DNA of 64,000 nucleotides, from NCBI GenBank assembly GCA_037178855.1, contig JASJZC010000002.1, forward strand, positions 4,030,001-4,094,000. Reading direction: 5' to 3'. The position numbers and the translations under genes are program-made. This DNA is from Oscheius sp. JU75 (taxonomy: Eukaryota > Nematoda > Chromadorea > Rhabditida > Rhabditidae). Below the pieces are notes generated by a model. It was given only the letters and a program-made list of their open reading frames with translations, was not told where the DNA came from and made no database searches. Shown one piece after another: positions 1 through 11,331 of this stretch (position 1 is the stretch's first letter; every line of letters begins with the position of its first letter).

Positions 1-362
1 CTCTTTTTGAACTTCATTACGGCGAGCACATCCGACAGAGTTACAAGGCTGGAAAGTACGGACTGGGGTCAGAAAAAGAAGCGCCACAAGTCGCCAAAGT
101 GTCTAAAGAGTGATCTTCTAGCGTCTAGGATTTGTCTTTTTTGTTGAAATTCTACCTGTTATCTTCTCATAAACAAGGTTTCTTTTCAAGAGCTTCTTTC
201 GTATTCTCAATGCCCAGTGAGGAAGGAATGACTGCGGTAGCCTTTGATTTCTTGGCCTCGGTCATGTGGAGTGGGACAAGGCGTCTTGCTGACCCAGCAG
301 TCGCTTTTGATCAACTCATCGATTTTGAGTCACTTCCTCCCACTTGTACGATTGAGTAGGTC

Positions 363-1241
363 ATGCTTCTGCTCGTGTCTCTCGTCTTGTTCATTTTCGA
401 CGTGGACGCGAGAGTCTCGCCGAGTTTGGGAGCTCTCTGGAACTTTGAAGAGGTCACCAAATGTGTTCTACATTGCAGAGCTTTGGTAAGTTGGATGGCA
501 GAGTTCAAATCATAGAATCAAACCTCGAGCTCTTTATTACCGAGTTTATAATTCTAAACAGGCCATCTCTCTGCTACTAAGGCTCAATGGTGTCTGTTTG
601 TACCTCCGTCCGTCACTGCGAAGTAAAAGCTAGAACTTTGTTTTTGTCCCAGGGAAGCTGTTGGGACTCCTTTGTTACTACGAAGCGGTGCAGACGCTGA
701 TGCAAACCGAAGGCAAAAGGACCGTTAGAGACGGTTGGTTAGACTCGAGAGCTCTGGCAGTTCTCAAAGGCATACAACTTCCAAGCAAAGAGTTATTCTG
801 GTAACCCTAAAAAGAAGGCTGCTTACAGACCTATAACAACTACGGATGCTGGTGCGGTGTTGGCGGAGCACATGAGCCTGTGGATGAAATTGATGCGTAA
901 GTTAAACTCTTTGAGCACAGAAAGTATCAGTTCAGATGTTGTCGAGAGCATGATCGCTGTTACGATCGTGCTGTGGCCGAGCACAAATGCATCGATGTAG
1001 CTTGGGAATACATCGACAACTATAGCTGGAAGTGTTCGAACAACACTGCTCTTTGTGCGGGTTATTCTTTTTCACTATGGGGAAATATTTAAGTTCAGAG
1101 CATCAAGACCCCTGCAAGGCTACTCTCTGTGCCTGCGATACTACCGTGGTCAGATGTTGGTCCAAGTATCCCAAACCCGATAAGAAGCTCAAGTGCAACC
1201 GAAGCTATGAGCCGGAGGTCAGCAAATGGTTCCGTGTTTAA
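363..1241 (+). CDS. secreted phospholipase A2
   Basis: Four exons (363-485, 829-896, 936-1060, 1099-1241) give 152 aa with all junctions in frame. The start ATG is followed by a hydrophobic signal peptide (MLLLVSLVLFIFDVDA). The mature part has the sPLA2 signatures: LWNFEEVTKC near the N-terminus, the Ca2+-binding loop NYGCWCGVGG, and the catalytic motif CCREHDRCYD with the His/Asp pair, followed by Cys-rich helices. The family hydrolyses the sn-2 ester of phospholipids using Ca2+, outside the cell or in the secretory lumen. The first intron (343 nt) is long for this window; the other two are 38-39 nt. An AATAAA overlaps the stop codon. The 3' end faces the neighbouring minus-strand gene at about 21 bp. 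The length fits animal sPLA2s; nothing appears missing. The enzymatic class is confident, the substrate is not. Confidence 0.9.
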
Positions 1242-1262
1242 TAAACTTTTCATCGATATAAA

Positions 1263-2561
1263 CTAAGGACTTTCTGTTGTTTTCACCAGAGTTGGAGGTG
1301 GTTTTGCCGGCTCTCCGAAGACCATACTCTTCAAGTCCTTTCCAATGGGGTGGAACTCGTCTTCTTGAGCCTAAAACACTGTTATAATAGCTCGGATTCT
1401 TTTGTACCTTCGGTTTGTCGATTATTTCCACATTCTCGGGTAGAGTCTTTCCCTTCTGCTCCTCAATCCCAATCTTCTCTTCTTGAATAGCCAGAGACGG
1501 CTTACCACTCTCTCCCAGATTCGTCTCTGGTCTGAAACAGCAATTTGAGAAATAGATGACCTACTTGGAATGAGTATCGGTCGTCAAAATGTCCAAGTCC
1601 TCTCCTTCTCCCTTGTCGTGGATCACGTTGATCGCTTTGCTCTGAACTTTCCTTTTGAGCTTGTCCTCAGAGACATACCTTTTTCAAGACATTTGGCTTG
1701 TTTTTGCGCAACTCGACATCTTCGTGGATGTGGAAATTATTATCTTCTTCGTGATTCTTTGATTTTTTCTTGTCCTCATCAACGTCTTCCCATTCCACAA
1801 GTCCGTTATCCTCAGTACTTTTCGGTGAAGCTAAACTGTTTATTTATGCCAGCTTCAGAACACACATTCTTCTTCTATTGAAAGAGAAGGTTTTTCTTTT
1901 CTTAATGACTTCGAACGGTGTGGCAAGGGAAGGGCTGGAGTAGGCGTATTTACAATTTGTGTAAAACTTACCATATGGCGCATTCGCAATATAATCTTCC
2001 CCGTAGACTCTAGATGAGCCAGAAGCATAACTACTTCCTAGAGATTCGACGTGATACCTGTTAGAATTATAACCTGATTTATAGCTGTGTCTTTCCAATT
2101 CTTTCGAAGTCAATCGGTAGACTGCTCTTGGAGGTTGGTTACTGTGAGAAGTATAGCCTTGGGATGGAGAGGGGTATTGCGTCGCCTGATTGAAAGAGAC
2201 TACTGGTCTCCGATGCTGCTGGTAGACGTATTTGAGCTGTTGAAGCTGTCTAAAACGTTTGGATAATTCAGTCACTTGTTTCTAGATACCTTGGTTTCGT
2301 GTAGACGTAATGTACTCTCTGAGGAACAATCTGCACTGCTTGGGGCTGTTCGATGATTGGAACTGTGTCTACTGGTAGCACCGGGCTGTATTCTACCATC
2401 GGTGGCGGATAACCCCAGTTTAGAGACGGGAGATAGCATTGCGGACAATCTAGACGCTTTTAGTAATCACAATCACGAAAGCTCTCACTCAAAAGATCCC
2501 AGAACAGGGCATGACAGTTACCAAAGAGAAAGAGGAAGAGGACAGTGGTAGCGGAGGTCAT
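1263..2561 (-). CDS. orphan secreted protein, Tyr/Gln/Pro-rich then Lys/Glu-rich
   Basis: Exons on the minus strand: 2477-2561, 2290-2449, 1972-2249, 1679-1830, 1565-1641, 1408-1531 and 1263-1370, giving about 327 aa. An extra 9-nt exon at 1866-1874 is also frame-compatible (330 aa). The N-terminus MTSATTVLFLFLFGNCHA is a clear signal peptide, so the product is secreted. The first half is rich in Tyr, Gln, Pro and Ser (for example WGYPPPMVEYSP). The second half is strongly charged (Asp/Glu/Lys, for example VEWEDVDEDKKK) and looks disordered. I recognise no domain. A structural, cuticle-like or matrix role would be a guess. Introns are as short as 26 nt. It converges with the phospholipase A2 gene. 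Confidence 0.7.
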
Positions 2562-2842
2562 TTTGCCACAAATGATGGTGTTGTGATGGCTTATAAGTAG
2601 CAGGCTGCAACAATTGGCACGTATCCCGCTGCGGGGTCGAGAATTTGTTCCTCGAAACAACAGTTTCCTGTCCAATAACAAAACAGTCGAAAACAGAGTA
2701 GACGTTTATTATTGAAATCGGCGTTAAAGCGGTGACCCGAGAATTATTGGCTAAGTGAAGTTATTCACAGTCAGTGTACAGGTAAGTGATCTTGATATGG
2801 AGGCAAGAACCCAAGGTAATTGACACAGAATGTACAGGAAAT

Positions 2843-3900
2843 CTAATGACGGAGGAGAATGTCTTCGAGAATGCTCTCGATCGTAATGAGGCCCTTGACG
2901 GACCCCTCGTCCGGACCGACATAGGTGTCGTCGCCCAGAAGCCCGGGCAGTGTGGCGTTGGCAAAGTCGACGAGACGAACCTCGGAATTGGAACCTGCCG
3001 CCTCGACAACGATGAGGAGCGAGGCTCCGAAGAGACGGACTCCATCCAGGGAGGAAAGAATCTGAAAAGCAATGAGCTTCCTTGGTTTGAGAAGTCGCTA
3101 GCCAAATAGTTTCAAAAGAAATAGAACAAATAAACTCACCTCCTTGATCTTCCTAACCTGGCCGAGAACATTTTCAGTTGCTGTCGAGCAGCTGAAGAAG
3201 TCGTTCAGCGCCTCGTTCAGACTGTCGGGACTGAGTCCACGTCCGTCCATTTTGCTGAGATAAATATTCTCTCCCTCCGGAGTCCAATACTGCATTCCTG
3301 AACAATCTATTTAGTTCTCCAATAGCCGTACTCTTACCACAAAGACGAATTCCAAGCTTGGAAGAAGTGGTGCTAGCGCACTTGATGGACTGGCTGACCA
3401 CCTTCTCCGGCGGAGCATCATCTCTGTGCTGCCTTGTTCCGAGCTTCAGGTCCAAGACACAGGGACGATCAAATCCTCTAGTCAGATCTGACATGACCAG
3501 AAAGTTCCTCGAGATGGTACGGCGGTTTCCGGTGGTTTTTTCAGCCAGCGGCTTGACCAACTCCTCAGTCAGAGCCAAGTTCTCCTCGTGTTTGCCAGCA
3601 CAGGTGGAACAGCACTGAGGCAGGGAGGAACTATGGCGATTCTGGAATAGCTAGTGGTTTCCAAACTTTCGAGGTTCAAATTGCCTGAATGGTCGAGCAG
3701 CACCTCGGAGCGATGGGCAGCAGAGCCCTGGGCATCTTTCTGTAGAAGAGAAGCTCCCTCTCGTCACATGGCTTCAGTAGATGTCCATTGGGGAGTGAGA
3801 AAAATGCGGTACACCCTCCAACTTGGTGCTTGAAAGGCTCAGGAGCCACACGAGAGATCTGCGGTTCTTCTTCCATTCTTTGGCGGATGGTCTGGACCAT
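2843..3900 (-). CDS. inositol hexakisphosphate kinase-like, compact form
   Basis: Exons: about 3704-3900, about 3338-3614 (possibly to 3641), 3140-3297 and 2843-3061. The inositol polyphosphate kinase signature PCVLDLKLGTRQH (P-x3-D-x-K-x-G) is present, as is RLCGMQYW after it. The C-terminal metal-binding segment VRLVDFAN is followed by GPDEGSVKGL, as in the IP6K branch. The N-terminal segment (HQVGGCTAFFSLPNGHLLKPCDERELLFYRKMP) also matches IP6Ks. The family phosphorylates InsP6 to the pyrophosphate InsP7 in cytosol and nucleus. The long insert between the N-lobe and the PxxxDxKxG motif found in animal IP6Ks is almost absent. The first junction is not solved: the obvious donor at 3703 and the acceptor at 3615 disagree in phase, so a small exon may be missing. 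The start ATG follows TTTATAG directly. Confidence 0.8.
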
Positions 3901-5828
3901 CTATAAATAGACTGAGATTTCAGAGAATGAGTAAAAATAGCCCGAGGAGCCTTGCCCAACGGTGTAAAGATGACTGAGACAGTGGTTTTTGAGTGGGGCG
4001 AATGACCGAAAACAAGATGTTTACAAACTTGTTGTGACAACTTCGTCGTATAGTATGGGGTGATTTGGACAGTGGAGAGAAGTCAAATACTGTTTTGATC
4101 GAAGGAGCGATCGAAAGGACATCGTTCTGGATTGCTTTTTGAAAGTGACAAATGACAAACTGCTAGCAAGGAAAGCTGCCAAATTGTAGTTCGAAAAACT
4201 TGCTTTGCTTTGAGTAATAAAATATTTGCGATGCTTGGATGTTCAGAAGCTCGTTTCCAGCCACAGTTCCCTTCCCCCTCAACCCTTTTCCCCATTATCT
4301 ACTCCCATTATCCTACTCAACCTTGAATAGTTACAATTACAAAAGTGGGAAATGTGAGACTTACAGAAAGATACCCTCTAAGTGAGAAAGGATTGTTCTA
4401 AAAATGACAGTTCAGCCCGGCCTTTTTAAAGACTGAAAAGGGCCGAAGATCTCAAAAAGTGGCAAGAAATTAGGATGAGGACGGGTAACTGAATAGAATT
4501 AAATCTCTCCTTATATCTTGAGACGTCTGCAGACCTCCCTTCTTATCAGAGCTGGCCAATGCCTTGACTACGTCACAAGAGCATCTTCCCCAATTGTTTG
4601 GAGGAAGAACATAAAGTGAAAATTAAGGAAGAAAATGTTTTTCATTGAGAAGAAGAATAGGAAATGTGATACACGTATTGCAAAAGGATCACCGAGGAAC
4701 ACGTCATGGGTGTTGTTTGAAATGGCCAATCTCGCGACGTAAATTGAGTCAGCCAATCCGTTCTTTTTTGAGTCACTTCTGACTTGCGATTTTGAAAAGA
4801 AAGGGAGCTTATTTGTCATTTAAGACCCTACTATCGTCAATAATCAAAAGCTCTCTTTGTTCTCGTTACATCATCTGATGTCATCTGACAGTTCAGAGAC
4901 GAAAAAGTGAGAAAAATGAGAGACGATTCCAGAAATCATAAAAACTTATGGACAGCCAGCTGCGACCAATTGATACCACTATCGGTCGAACCACTCCCCA
5001 GTCCAATTGTTCTCCGAAAAGGGCCAATTGTTCCCACCTTATTTTGATCAATGTTTGATCAGGACAATGAAGACGATTCTCTCGCCTACAGCGCTGGTGA
5101 CGATTCAAAGCAAATACGAGCTGTCGAATTGGATCAATCAGGCATGATCTTCGAAAAACAACACTCTCAATGTTTTGGAAGATGTTGACAGTTTTTGAGT
5201 CCAAAAGTGAAAAGATCAAAGGCTGTTTGGACGAAAAGGGAAAAATAGAGATAAAAGTGAGCGCGGTGTGACGAGATACAGATTTTGAGAAGACGGCCAA
5301 TAATAGTAAGGAAGCTCAGTAGATAAAGTATCTGACAGAATGACCCCCAGATTCAAAACTTACAAACTAACTGCAGAGAGACGTGACACAAGACGGTCGC
5401 GAGAACTGAATGACTTGCCCTGGTTTTAGTATATTAATGGGAAGCCGTTTTGAATCATGCACAGTTCGATGAAGACTGCGTCATCACCAAAATGAGATCC
5501 AACTGTTTTTATGCGACCAGCTGATGCCCGCTGCGCAGCCGCAGTCGCCTCTGGACATAGCGCACAAGATGGAAAAAAATCTTAACCTATTTTGGTTCCG
5601 GAAGCCCTTTGCATCGCGTGATCTTCAATCAAAATGAGAACCAGTTTTCTCTCTTCCGAGATGTAAAATTCCTCAAGTTCAAAGTGGAAGAGAATGAGCC
5701 ACCACGTGTGCTGTCCACTGACGTAGCGTCTTTCGAAGAAGAGACTGCGCGCGAGTACACATTTCGGAGTGTGACCTCCTTGTGAAAAATCTGCTGGATC
5801 GCCGCCAACGGCTCGTAGATCAAGAGGC

Positions 5829-5848
5829 TCTCTCTCTCTCTCTCTCTC
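5829..5848. repeat. (CT)n microsatellite
   Basis: Uninterrupted run of about ten CT units, in non-coding sequence. Confidence 0.95.
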
Positions 5849-7470
5849 GTAGGTATTTTACGCAAGACGGTGAGAAAAGAACGAAGTCCCAGACAGCTGA
5901 GGGGCTGGTTTGGGCTGACGAATGTTTGGCTATCATGATGCCGAAGAGACAGAGAGAAAGGTGGAACGGTGTAGAGATCTTGGACTGTTTTTCTGGCACG
6001 TGTACTAAATTTACGACTTCCGTTTCGATTAATGCTTTGACCCCACCCGAACCGGTTCATCAGATTTTGAAGACAGTAAAGATGACAAAACTTTAAAGGG
6101 ATCTTCGAGTGGAGGCAATGGACGAGCATGTAGGGAGACTTCTTGCTCATAGCATCTAATACTATTTGAAGACTGACTTTTCTACTGGATTCTCTTCTTC
6201 CTACTCTGGTTTTCACACCCACACAGCCTGACTGCCTTGTGGCTTAAAAGCACATGTTGGTTTTTAGGGGGAAGAAGACACAATGGAATCAGTGTGGCCC
6301 ACGCCACTTCCTTTCGACAAAAGCTCCAAACATTGGTCTCTCTTCCCACGAGAGAATATAAACGAAACCCATTTGTAAGGTTACGACTTGGGAAGAGAGA
6401 TCTCATGGACATGATCATCGGTGTGGGTCGGGAAGAGGGTCATGAGCTCTGCGGAGATCTACGAGTACTAAGCAGACCCGGGAAAAACAAGTAGCTAACT
6501 GATTAATGAGCAACAGATGTGCCACTGACAAGTTGGAAGTCGAGAATGATGTAATGCTATTGAAGGAGAGTCACAACCTGGTACATACTAGGTTTGATAT
6601 TCAGTACAGATGCTGTGATAGCAGTCAGCCCTTTCTAAATCACCGAATGACTTGAAATAGTTGGTAGTTACATAAAATAATGTAATGGAGTATTGGGTTG
6701 AGTAACACGAACACGAGAGACATCTTTTTGGTAGTCGGAACCTGTCAAAGACCACGAGTGAAAGACGGGGGAGGTCGTCAAAATTCGAAACAACAGCTGT
6801 GTTCGGCGAATCAGACATCGCGAGGGGTCGCGAGGCTAGGATCGGGTGATCAGGAACAAAGTACTCTTCCCTGAGGCAGTGAGTAATAGTTCTGAGAAAA
6901 GTAAGCAAAGAAAGCTGGCTTGAAATAGGCTAGAAAAACCTAGACTAAAATGAGAAACGATGAGCACATCCCGCTGAGCAAACAAACGGAAAATGTCGTA
7001 AACAGTTGTCGGAACTGATAATATAGCGGTCTTTTGTGATCCAAAAAATAAAGAGCACTCGGGCAGGTTTACAAAATACTAAGGAAGATAAGGAGGAATG
7101 GATAGAGCTTTTATATTCACATATAGTCTGTATTTTGGGGAGCCTAGTCTGTTGTGAAAAGTTTCGAATTTCTCCCAGGGAACGAGAGGTCAGGAACGTT
7201 GTAACGGCTGGAACCTGACAGCTGCTCTGGATCTCCACGATTGTTCCGGAGTAAAAGTTTACCTAGAGAGCATTCACACACTGGAAGAGAGACTGGAACG
7301 AGAGTTGGCCAAACAAGATGGCGAGAGCACTACAGACTGAGTCAATACTGAAAAGTTTTATCAGTTAGTGTCAGGAATAGCAAGAAGCTTGGTCGCAGAC
7401 AAATGTTTCCGAGACACGGTGGGGACGGACCGTGACAGAACATCGGCTGATCTCAGCTAATTTTAGGAGG

Positions 7471-7514
7471 CTAATCAGTTTTCTGATAGTCGATCTTTGA
7501 GACAGAATCGTACA
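7471..7514 (+). repeat. 44-bp dispersed repeat, copy 1
   Basis: Identical over 44 bases to 10304-10347, with similarity continuing about 12 bases upstream (TTTTAGGAGG against TTTTAAGAGA). It starts CTAATCAGTTTTCTGATAG, in which ATCAG/CTGAT can form a small hairpin. This copy is not in a recognised gene. Confidence 0.9.
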
Positions 7515-8567
7515 GTTTCCGTCCCCTACTCACTAACAATATCTCACCTAATGCTAGTAACGAGGTGGAAGTTAGAAGTGTTGAATAGGCCCCGGGAGGC
7601 AGTTCTTTTATTGAGAAATTTCCATGACAGGAGTACAGACGAAGAATAACTAGCTCAACGAGCAATGCGGCCGACGATGCGATGACATGAAAACAAATCA
7701 TGGTTCGTGGCAGATTGGCGAAAGGTAGACAGTAAGAGTCTAACTAATGAATTTATACTGAAACTGGATTCACATGTAGCAGTCCAAGAACTGTCTAGTT
7801 ACCTACATAACCTGGCCTGTTTAGGAAGAAGACAAGTTGAGGAAAATCTGGAAACACGGAAGAGTTTGAAACTACTTTTACCCCGGGTAATTTCAATATA
7901 AGTTAACCCATGGAAGATTGAAGATCAATGGAAACCGATCATCGTCCTTGTCCAAGACTTGTCTTCTCCTAGTAACCGCCTTACAACTGTCACTTTTGGA
8001 AGAGATAATTCGTGGTAATTTGGGTCCGTGAGAAGGTCAACGAGTTCAAAGTCACCCTCTGTCATTTCCTTCAAAAACTAGTCCCCTGCTTACCTACAGA
8101 AAACACTGGAAACTTTCGCCAAAATTTGCCAACTGGCAATCCCCGTTTTCGTCCAGTTCTTGCGTAGCTGTCTCGGTATCATTTGGATCCTGTTTTCCGG
8201 CTGTCTTCTCACGATCTCATGTGTTTCTGTCAGTCGATTATTACGCGATGATCCAATTACGGAAATCCCTTCGGCATTTTGCCAAGCGACCATGTCCACT
8301 CCTTCGTACTTTTGCGCTTTCTACTCTTCTGCTATCAATCACTACATCCTGGTTCCCGGACTGTTTGTGTCCATCTTCTCTCTTTTTCTACCGCCCGTCT
8401 GTTTTTTTGCCTTCCAAGAATTCGCCTATCAATTGATCCAAACTGACAATGACTGATTTTCAAAGAGTCGATGGCCGGTTTAGCTGCAAACCATTGTCCT
8501 TGACTGTCTCTGGGTGCCAACTCAGAACACAAACTTTCCCTTTTCGTCATTCATTCGTCATTTCCAG

Positions 8568-10481
8568 ATGAGCCGATGGCTTCTATACTTTCTCCTACCT
8601 GCTGTAACTGCCGATCTTGTCAGGATGGGCTGTGACAGAGATCCATCGCTTAAATTCTGTAAAGCAGAAGTCTCTAAGACTCACCGAGGTCAAGATGACT
8701 CGGGGGAGATCACAGACAAGGACAGAGTGAGTACAGTTTTTCCTATTAGACAGGAAGTAAAAGAAACATTCAGCAAGCCTGTGCCGAACTTCGCCAAGAG
8801 TTCGTAAAAGTCTGTGCCAAGTCCGGTCATCATCGAGCGGATGACAGCGAGAAAGAGTTCTGCTCGGCGTTTGAGAACATCTGCTTCAGAATACCCAGTG
8901 GAGAGCCAGATCAGGCTACGGTTCCGTGAGTTTCCTTCCAAAAATGATGCATGAGTACTTTTTTTTCAGCTCGGCGATGATCAAGGAATTGGCGCCAATG
9001 GGAGCCGGAAAGTCTGAAACGACTATAGAGACGTAAGTATAGAACACTTGATCTCGGTCTCTCTCAGAGACGTTGAGGGGATCGAAGTTTTTGGATAGGC
9101 AAATAGCAGCCTTGATAAGATTTGACAGGTCGAGTCAAGTTACTTTTTCAACTACTTTGTTCAAAAAGTTCTTTTCAGACCGGATTTGGTGGAGCCACCG
9201 CCGCCAAAGAAAAAAAAGAAGAGAATCGATTTTACTCGGTTCTGCAAGGAATTCAAGAATCGCTATCTGTTCGTCTGTCCGGACCCTTTCCGATTCGGTC
9301 AGAAGGTAAAATTTTTGAGGTTTGATTTTTTATTGGGACGATCACAAAGTTGGTTCTATTCGTGAGTCGTCTTCTACAGGAATGGCCGATGGTTTACCAC
9401 TTCCACATGTTGCGGTTTTTCTGAATTTCTATTGAATTTTTTCCAAGAGGGCAATACCATTTGGCAGCTGTTGCACTTGTGCATGTGATGACGACGGAGC
9501 TTGTGAATGAAGAGCATGGTTGGATACCTTGCATCTCCAACCTACTGTTCTTATACTCAGCTCTTATCTCATGTCAGCTTGCATAGGTGAAGGAAAACAA
9601 AAACATAGATATGTCGATGAAATGGTACAGGGAGCAGTACTATCTTGTACGTGTTGACGATCGCATATGCAGACAAATTTTGAATCCAAAGGAATCCTTA
9701 TGAGATGGCTGCTCTCGCTCACTCTAAATTTTCAAGAACAAATTTGGCCGAGCCCCGTTGGGGCTCGTGACCGGTAGATACTGTTCCAGTCAAGCTAGCG
9801 TGACAGGGACAAGAATTAGTACGACGACTTCGCCGTACCTTAGTCTTGACTTATGTTAGCATTGACAACAGGCGGCTGCGCCGTTTCTCCAATAGCCTAA
9901 ATTCCCAAGTTTTCCCAAAGGCCGACTTGTCAACTTAATTTTTGGCATGCAAATGTCTTGCCAGTTTTTTTTCTCATGCTGACGTATAGACGAACGGACA
10001 CCATTGCACATTAGTAGTAGAGAGATATTGGGCTATTCGGGATCATGAGGGATCATGTTTGAAACAGCAGTTTTCTGTGAAATCTGGCTATGACTTCTGT
10101 CTCTGTCCTATATTGTCAGCATAGCTTATCAAAAAGACTCATCTCCTTTCAGGCCGTCGTCTTCTGCCCGATATACAGCGAACGCTGTCACGTGCCTTTG
10201 CCTGATCGTCCCGTAGTCCCAACCCGTCGACCGCCTCGTGGACATCGTGCCTCTACCGTCGAGAAACTTTGCAGAAGTTACAGGTAGACACAGTTTTAAG
10301 AGACTAATCAGTTTTCTGATAGTCGATCTTTGAGACAGAATCGTACAAAGAAGAAATCAATGACATGGATTACAGAGGCTTCGCCGATACCTACTGCAGT
10401 AACCCGATCCTTCTTTCGCAACAACAGTACAGAGAAGGCTGTGAAAGATACTGGAGATTCTGTACTCGTCGAGCTGGTTGA
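8568..10481 (+). CDS. secreted Cys-rich protein, unknown family
   Basis: Six exons (8568-8726, 8774-8925, 8970-9032, 9179-9305, 10153-10283, 10376-10481) give 245 aa in frame. The start follows TTTCCAG immediately. A hydrophobic leader (MSRWLLYFLLPAVTA) predicts secretion. The body carries repeated Cys-containing segments: FCSAFENICF; after a PPPPKKKKK linker, FTRFCKEFKNRYLFVCPDPF; then VVFCPIYSERC, KLCRSY and YREGCERYWRFC. The spaced FC-x(n)-C pattern suggests a disulfide-linked extracellular protein of nematode-specific type; I cannot name the family. Introns are 38-147 nt except the fourth, about 847 nt, which contains GC-rich hairpins. The last intron holds the second copy of a 44-bp repeat. 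Another secreted gene begins 95 bp downstream. Confidence 0.75.
9306..10152 (+). other. unusually long intron with GC-rich hairpins
   Basis: Intron 4 of the Cys-rich secreted gene, many times longer than its neighbours. It contains a perfect 8-bp stem with 3-nt loop (CGAGCCCCGTTGGGGCTCG, about 9752-9770) and further short inverted motifs such as GGCGGCTGCGCC near 9870. No coding sequence seen. Confidence 0.6.
10304..10347 (+). repeat. 44-bp dispersed repeat, copy 2
   Basis: Exact match to 7471-7514, located inside the last intron (10284-10375) of the Cys-rich secreted gene. Confidence 0.9.
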
Positions 10482-10575
10482 CTTTTTTGAGAAAAAGAAT
10501 AAAGTGCAAGTATTGCTTGTTTTCTCTGCTGAAGGAACAGGTTTCCGGCTGTGAAATTGTCTCTGATCCCACGAC

Positions 10576-10898
10576 ATGAACCCTCTCCTCCTTCTGGTTA
10601 TTTTGATAGGCAACAGTCTACAGCAGGGTCCTTATTATCCGAATCACTGGTACGGAGCAAATCAGGTAGTCATTGTGAGCTTCTAGCTCAATTTCTTCAG
10701 GCCAACATTCGCTCCGGAATAGTTCCCGAATTCGGCCCGGCTCCCATCAACAATGCTGGAACTTTGGCTCCCCATGTTTGCGGCTTCAATCCTTACACGA
10801 GAAAATGCATGGATCCAGAGAATCACTGCCCGGGAAAGTGTATGAACTTCCGTTACACTTACAACACACTGTACGATTGTCGTTGCCTTGTAATTTAG
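10576..10898 (+). CDS. small secreted 6-Cys peptide
   Basis: Two exons (10576-10665, 10701-10898) give 95 aa. The leader MNPLLLLVILIGNSLQQ is a signal peptide. The C-terminal domain has six cysteines spaced C-x8-C-x6-C-x3-C-x12-C-x1-C (VCGFNPYTRKC ... HCPGKC ... DCRC), compatible with three disulfides. The order does not fit a cysteine-stabilised alpha/beta defensin, because CxxxC runs straight to CxC without an intervening Cys. Function is unknown. It begins 95 bp after the stop of the preceding secreted gene in the same orientation, so co-transcription is possible. A degraded copy of its 3' half lies downstream at 11133-11277. Confidence 0.75.
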
Positions 10899-11132
10899 AA
10901 GAAAAAAAATTCAAAAATCAGCTTTCATGGCTACGAAATTGAAAAATTCACAAAATGACGGTACACTGCATGTGTCGTGTTGCCCACATTCCCTGTCCTT
11001 CAATTTCTGTTTCTGAGCTCAATCTCTGATTCATCAAAAAGCTGTGGCATCTGAGCCTAACATATACGGTTATAAGCGGATGGAAGCGATGGTTTAATCA
11101 ATTTTATCCCGTTACAAACCGTTAAAAAAAAA

Positions 11133-11277
11133 TATGGTCCAGAGAGTCACTGCCCGGGAAAGTATGAATATCGGCTATATCTGCAACACACTATGATTGT
11201 CGTTGTCTAGTCACTTGGAAAAAAAAAACGAAAGACCAGTTTTCATGGCGAAATAGAAATTCACAAAATGACGATAC
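11133..11277 (+). pseudogene. decayed partial copy of the 6-Cys peptide gene
   Basis: Matches 10809-10965 closely: CCAGAGA.TCACTGCCCGGGAAAG, ACACACT.TA.GATTGTCGTTG and the following A-run and TTCATGG...TTCACAAAATGACG are shared. Small deletions destroy the reading frame and the 5' half is absent. It covers the end of the coding region plus the 3' flank, so it arose by local DNA duplication rather than by retrocopying. Confidence 0.75.
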
Positions 11278-11331
11278 AAACACGGGGAATGAGATGCGCA
11301 GGGTTAGTAAGCAGAAAGAACCAGGTTACAA

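Larger units (their letters stand above)
3901..8567. other. 4.7-kb stretch without a convincing gene
   Basis: Open frames here are short, lack domain resemblance and overlap each other on both strands, so I call none. The stretch includes a (CT)n run at about 5829-5848 and one copy of a 44-bp exact repeat at 7471-7514. A weakly hydrophobic open frame lies at about 8096-8456 just upstream of the next gene; it could be part of a rapidly evolving gene, but I cannot find a consistent splice model. A small acidic open frame near 5051-5182 (+) also lacks support. Confidence 0.5.

Noticed and set aside
5629-6222. 197-codon minus-strand open frame
   Set aside because: Composition is random-like, crosses the (CT)n run as RERERES, and has no domain, leader or splice logic.
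10576-10898. Defensin-like (CS alpha/beta) fold for the 6-Cys peptide
   Set aside because: The Cys order C, C, CxxxC, CxC does not place a Cys between CxxxC and CxC as that fold requires.
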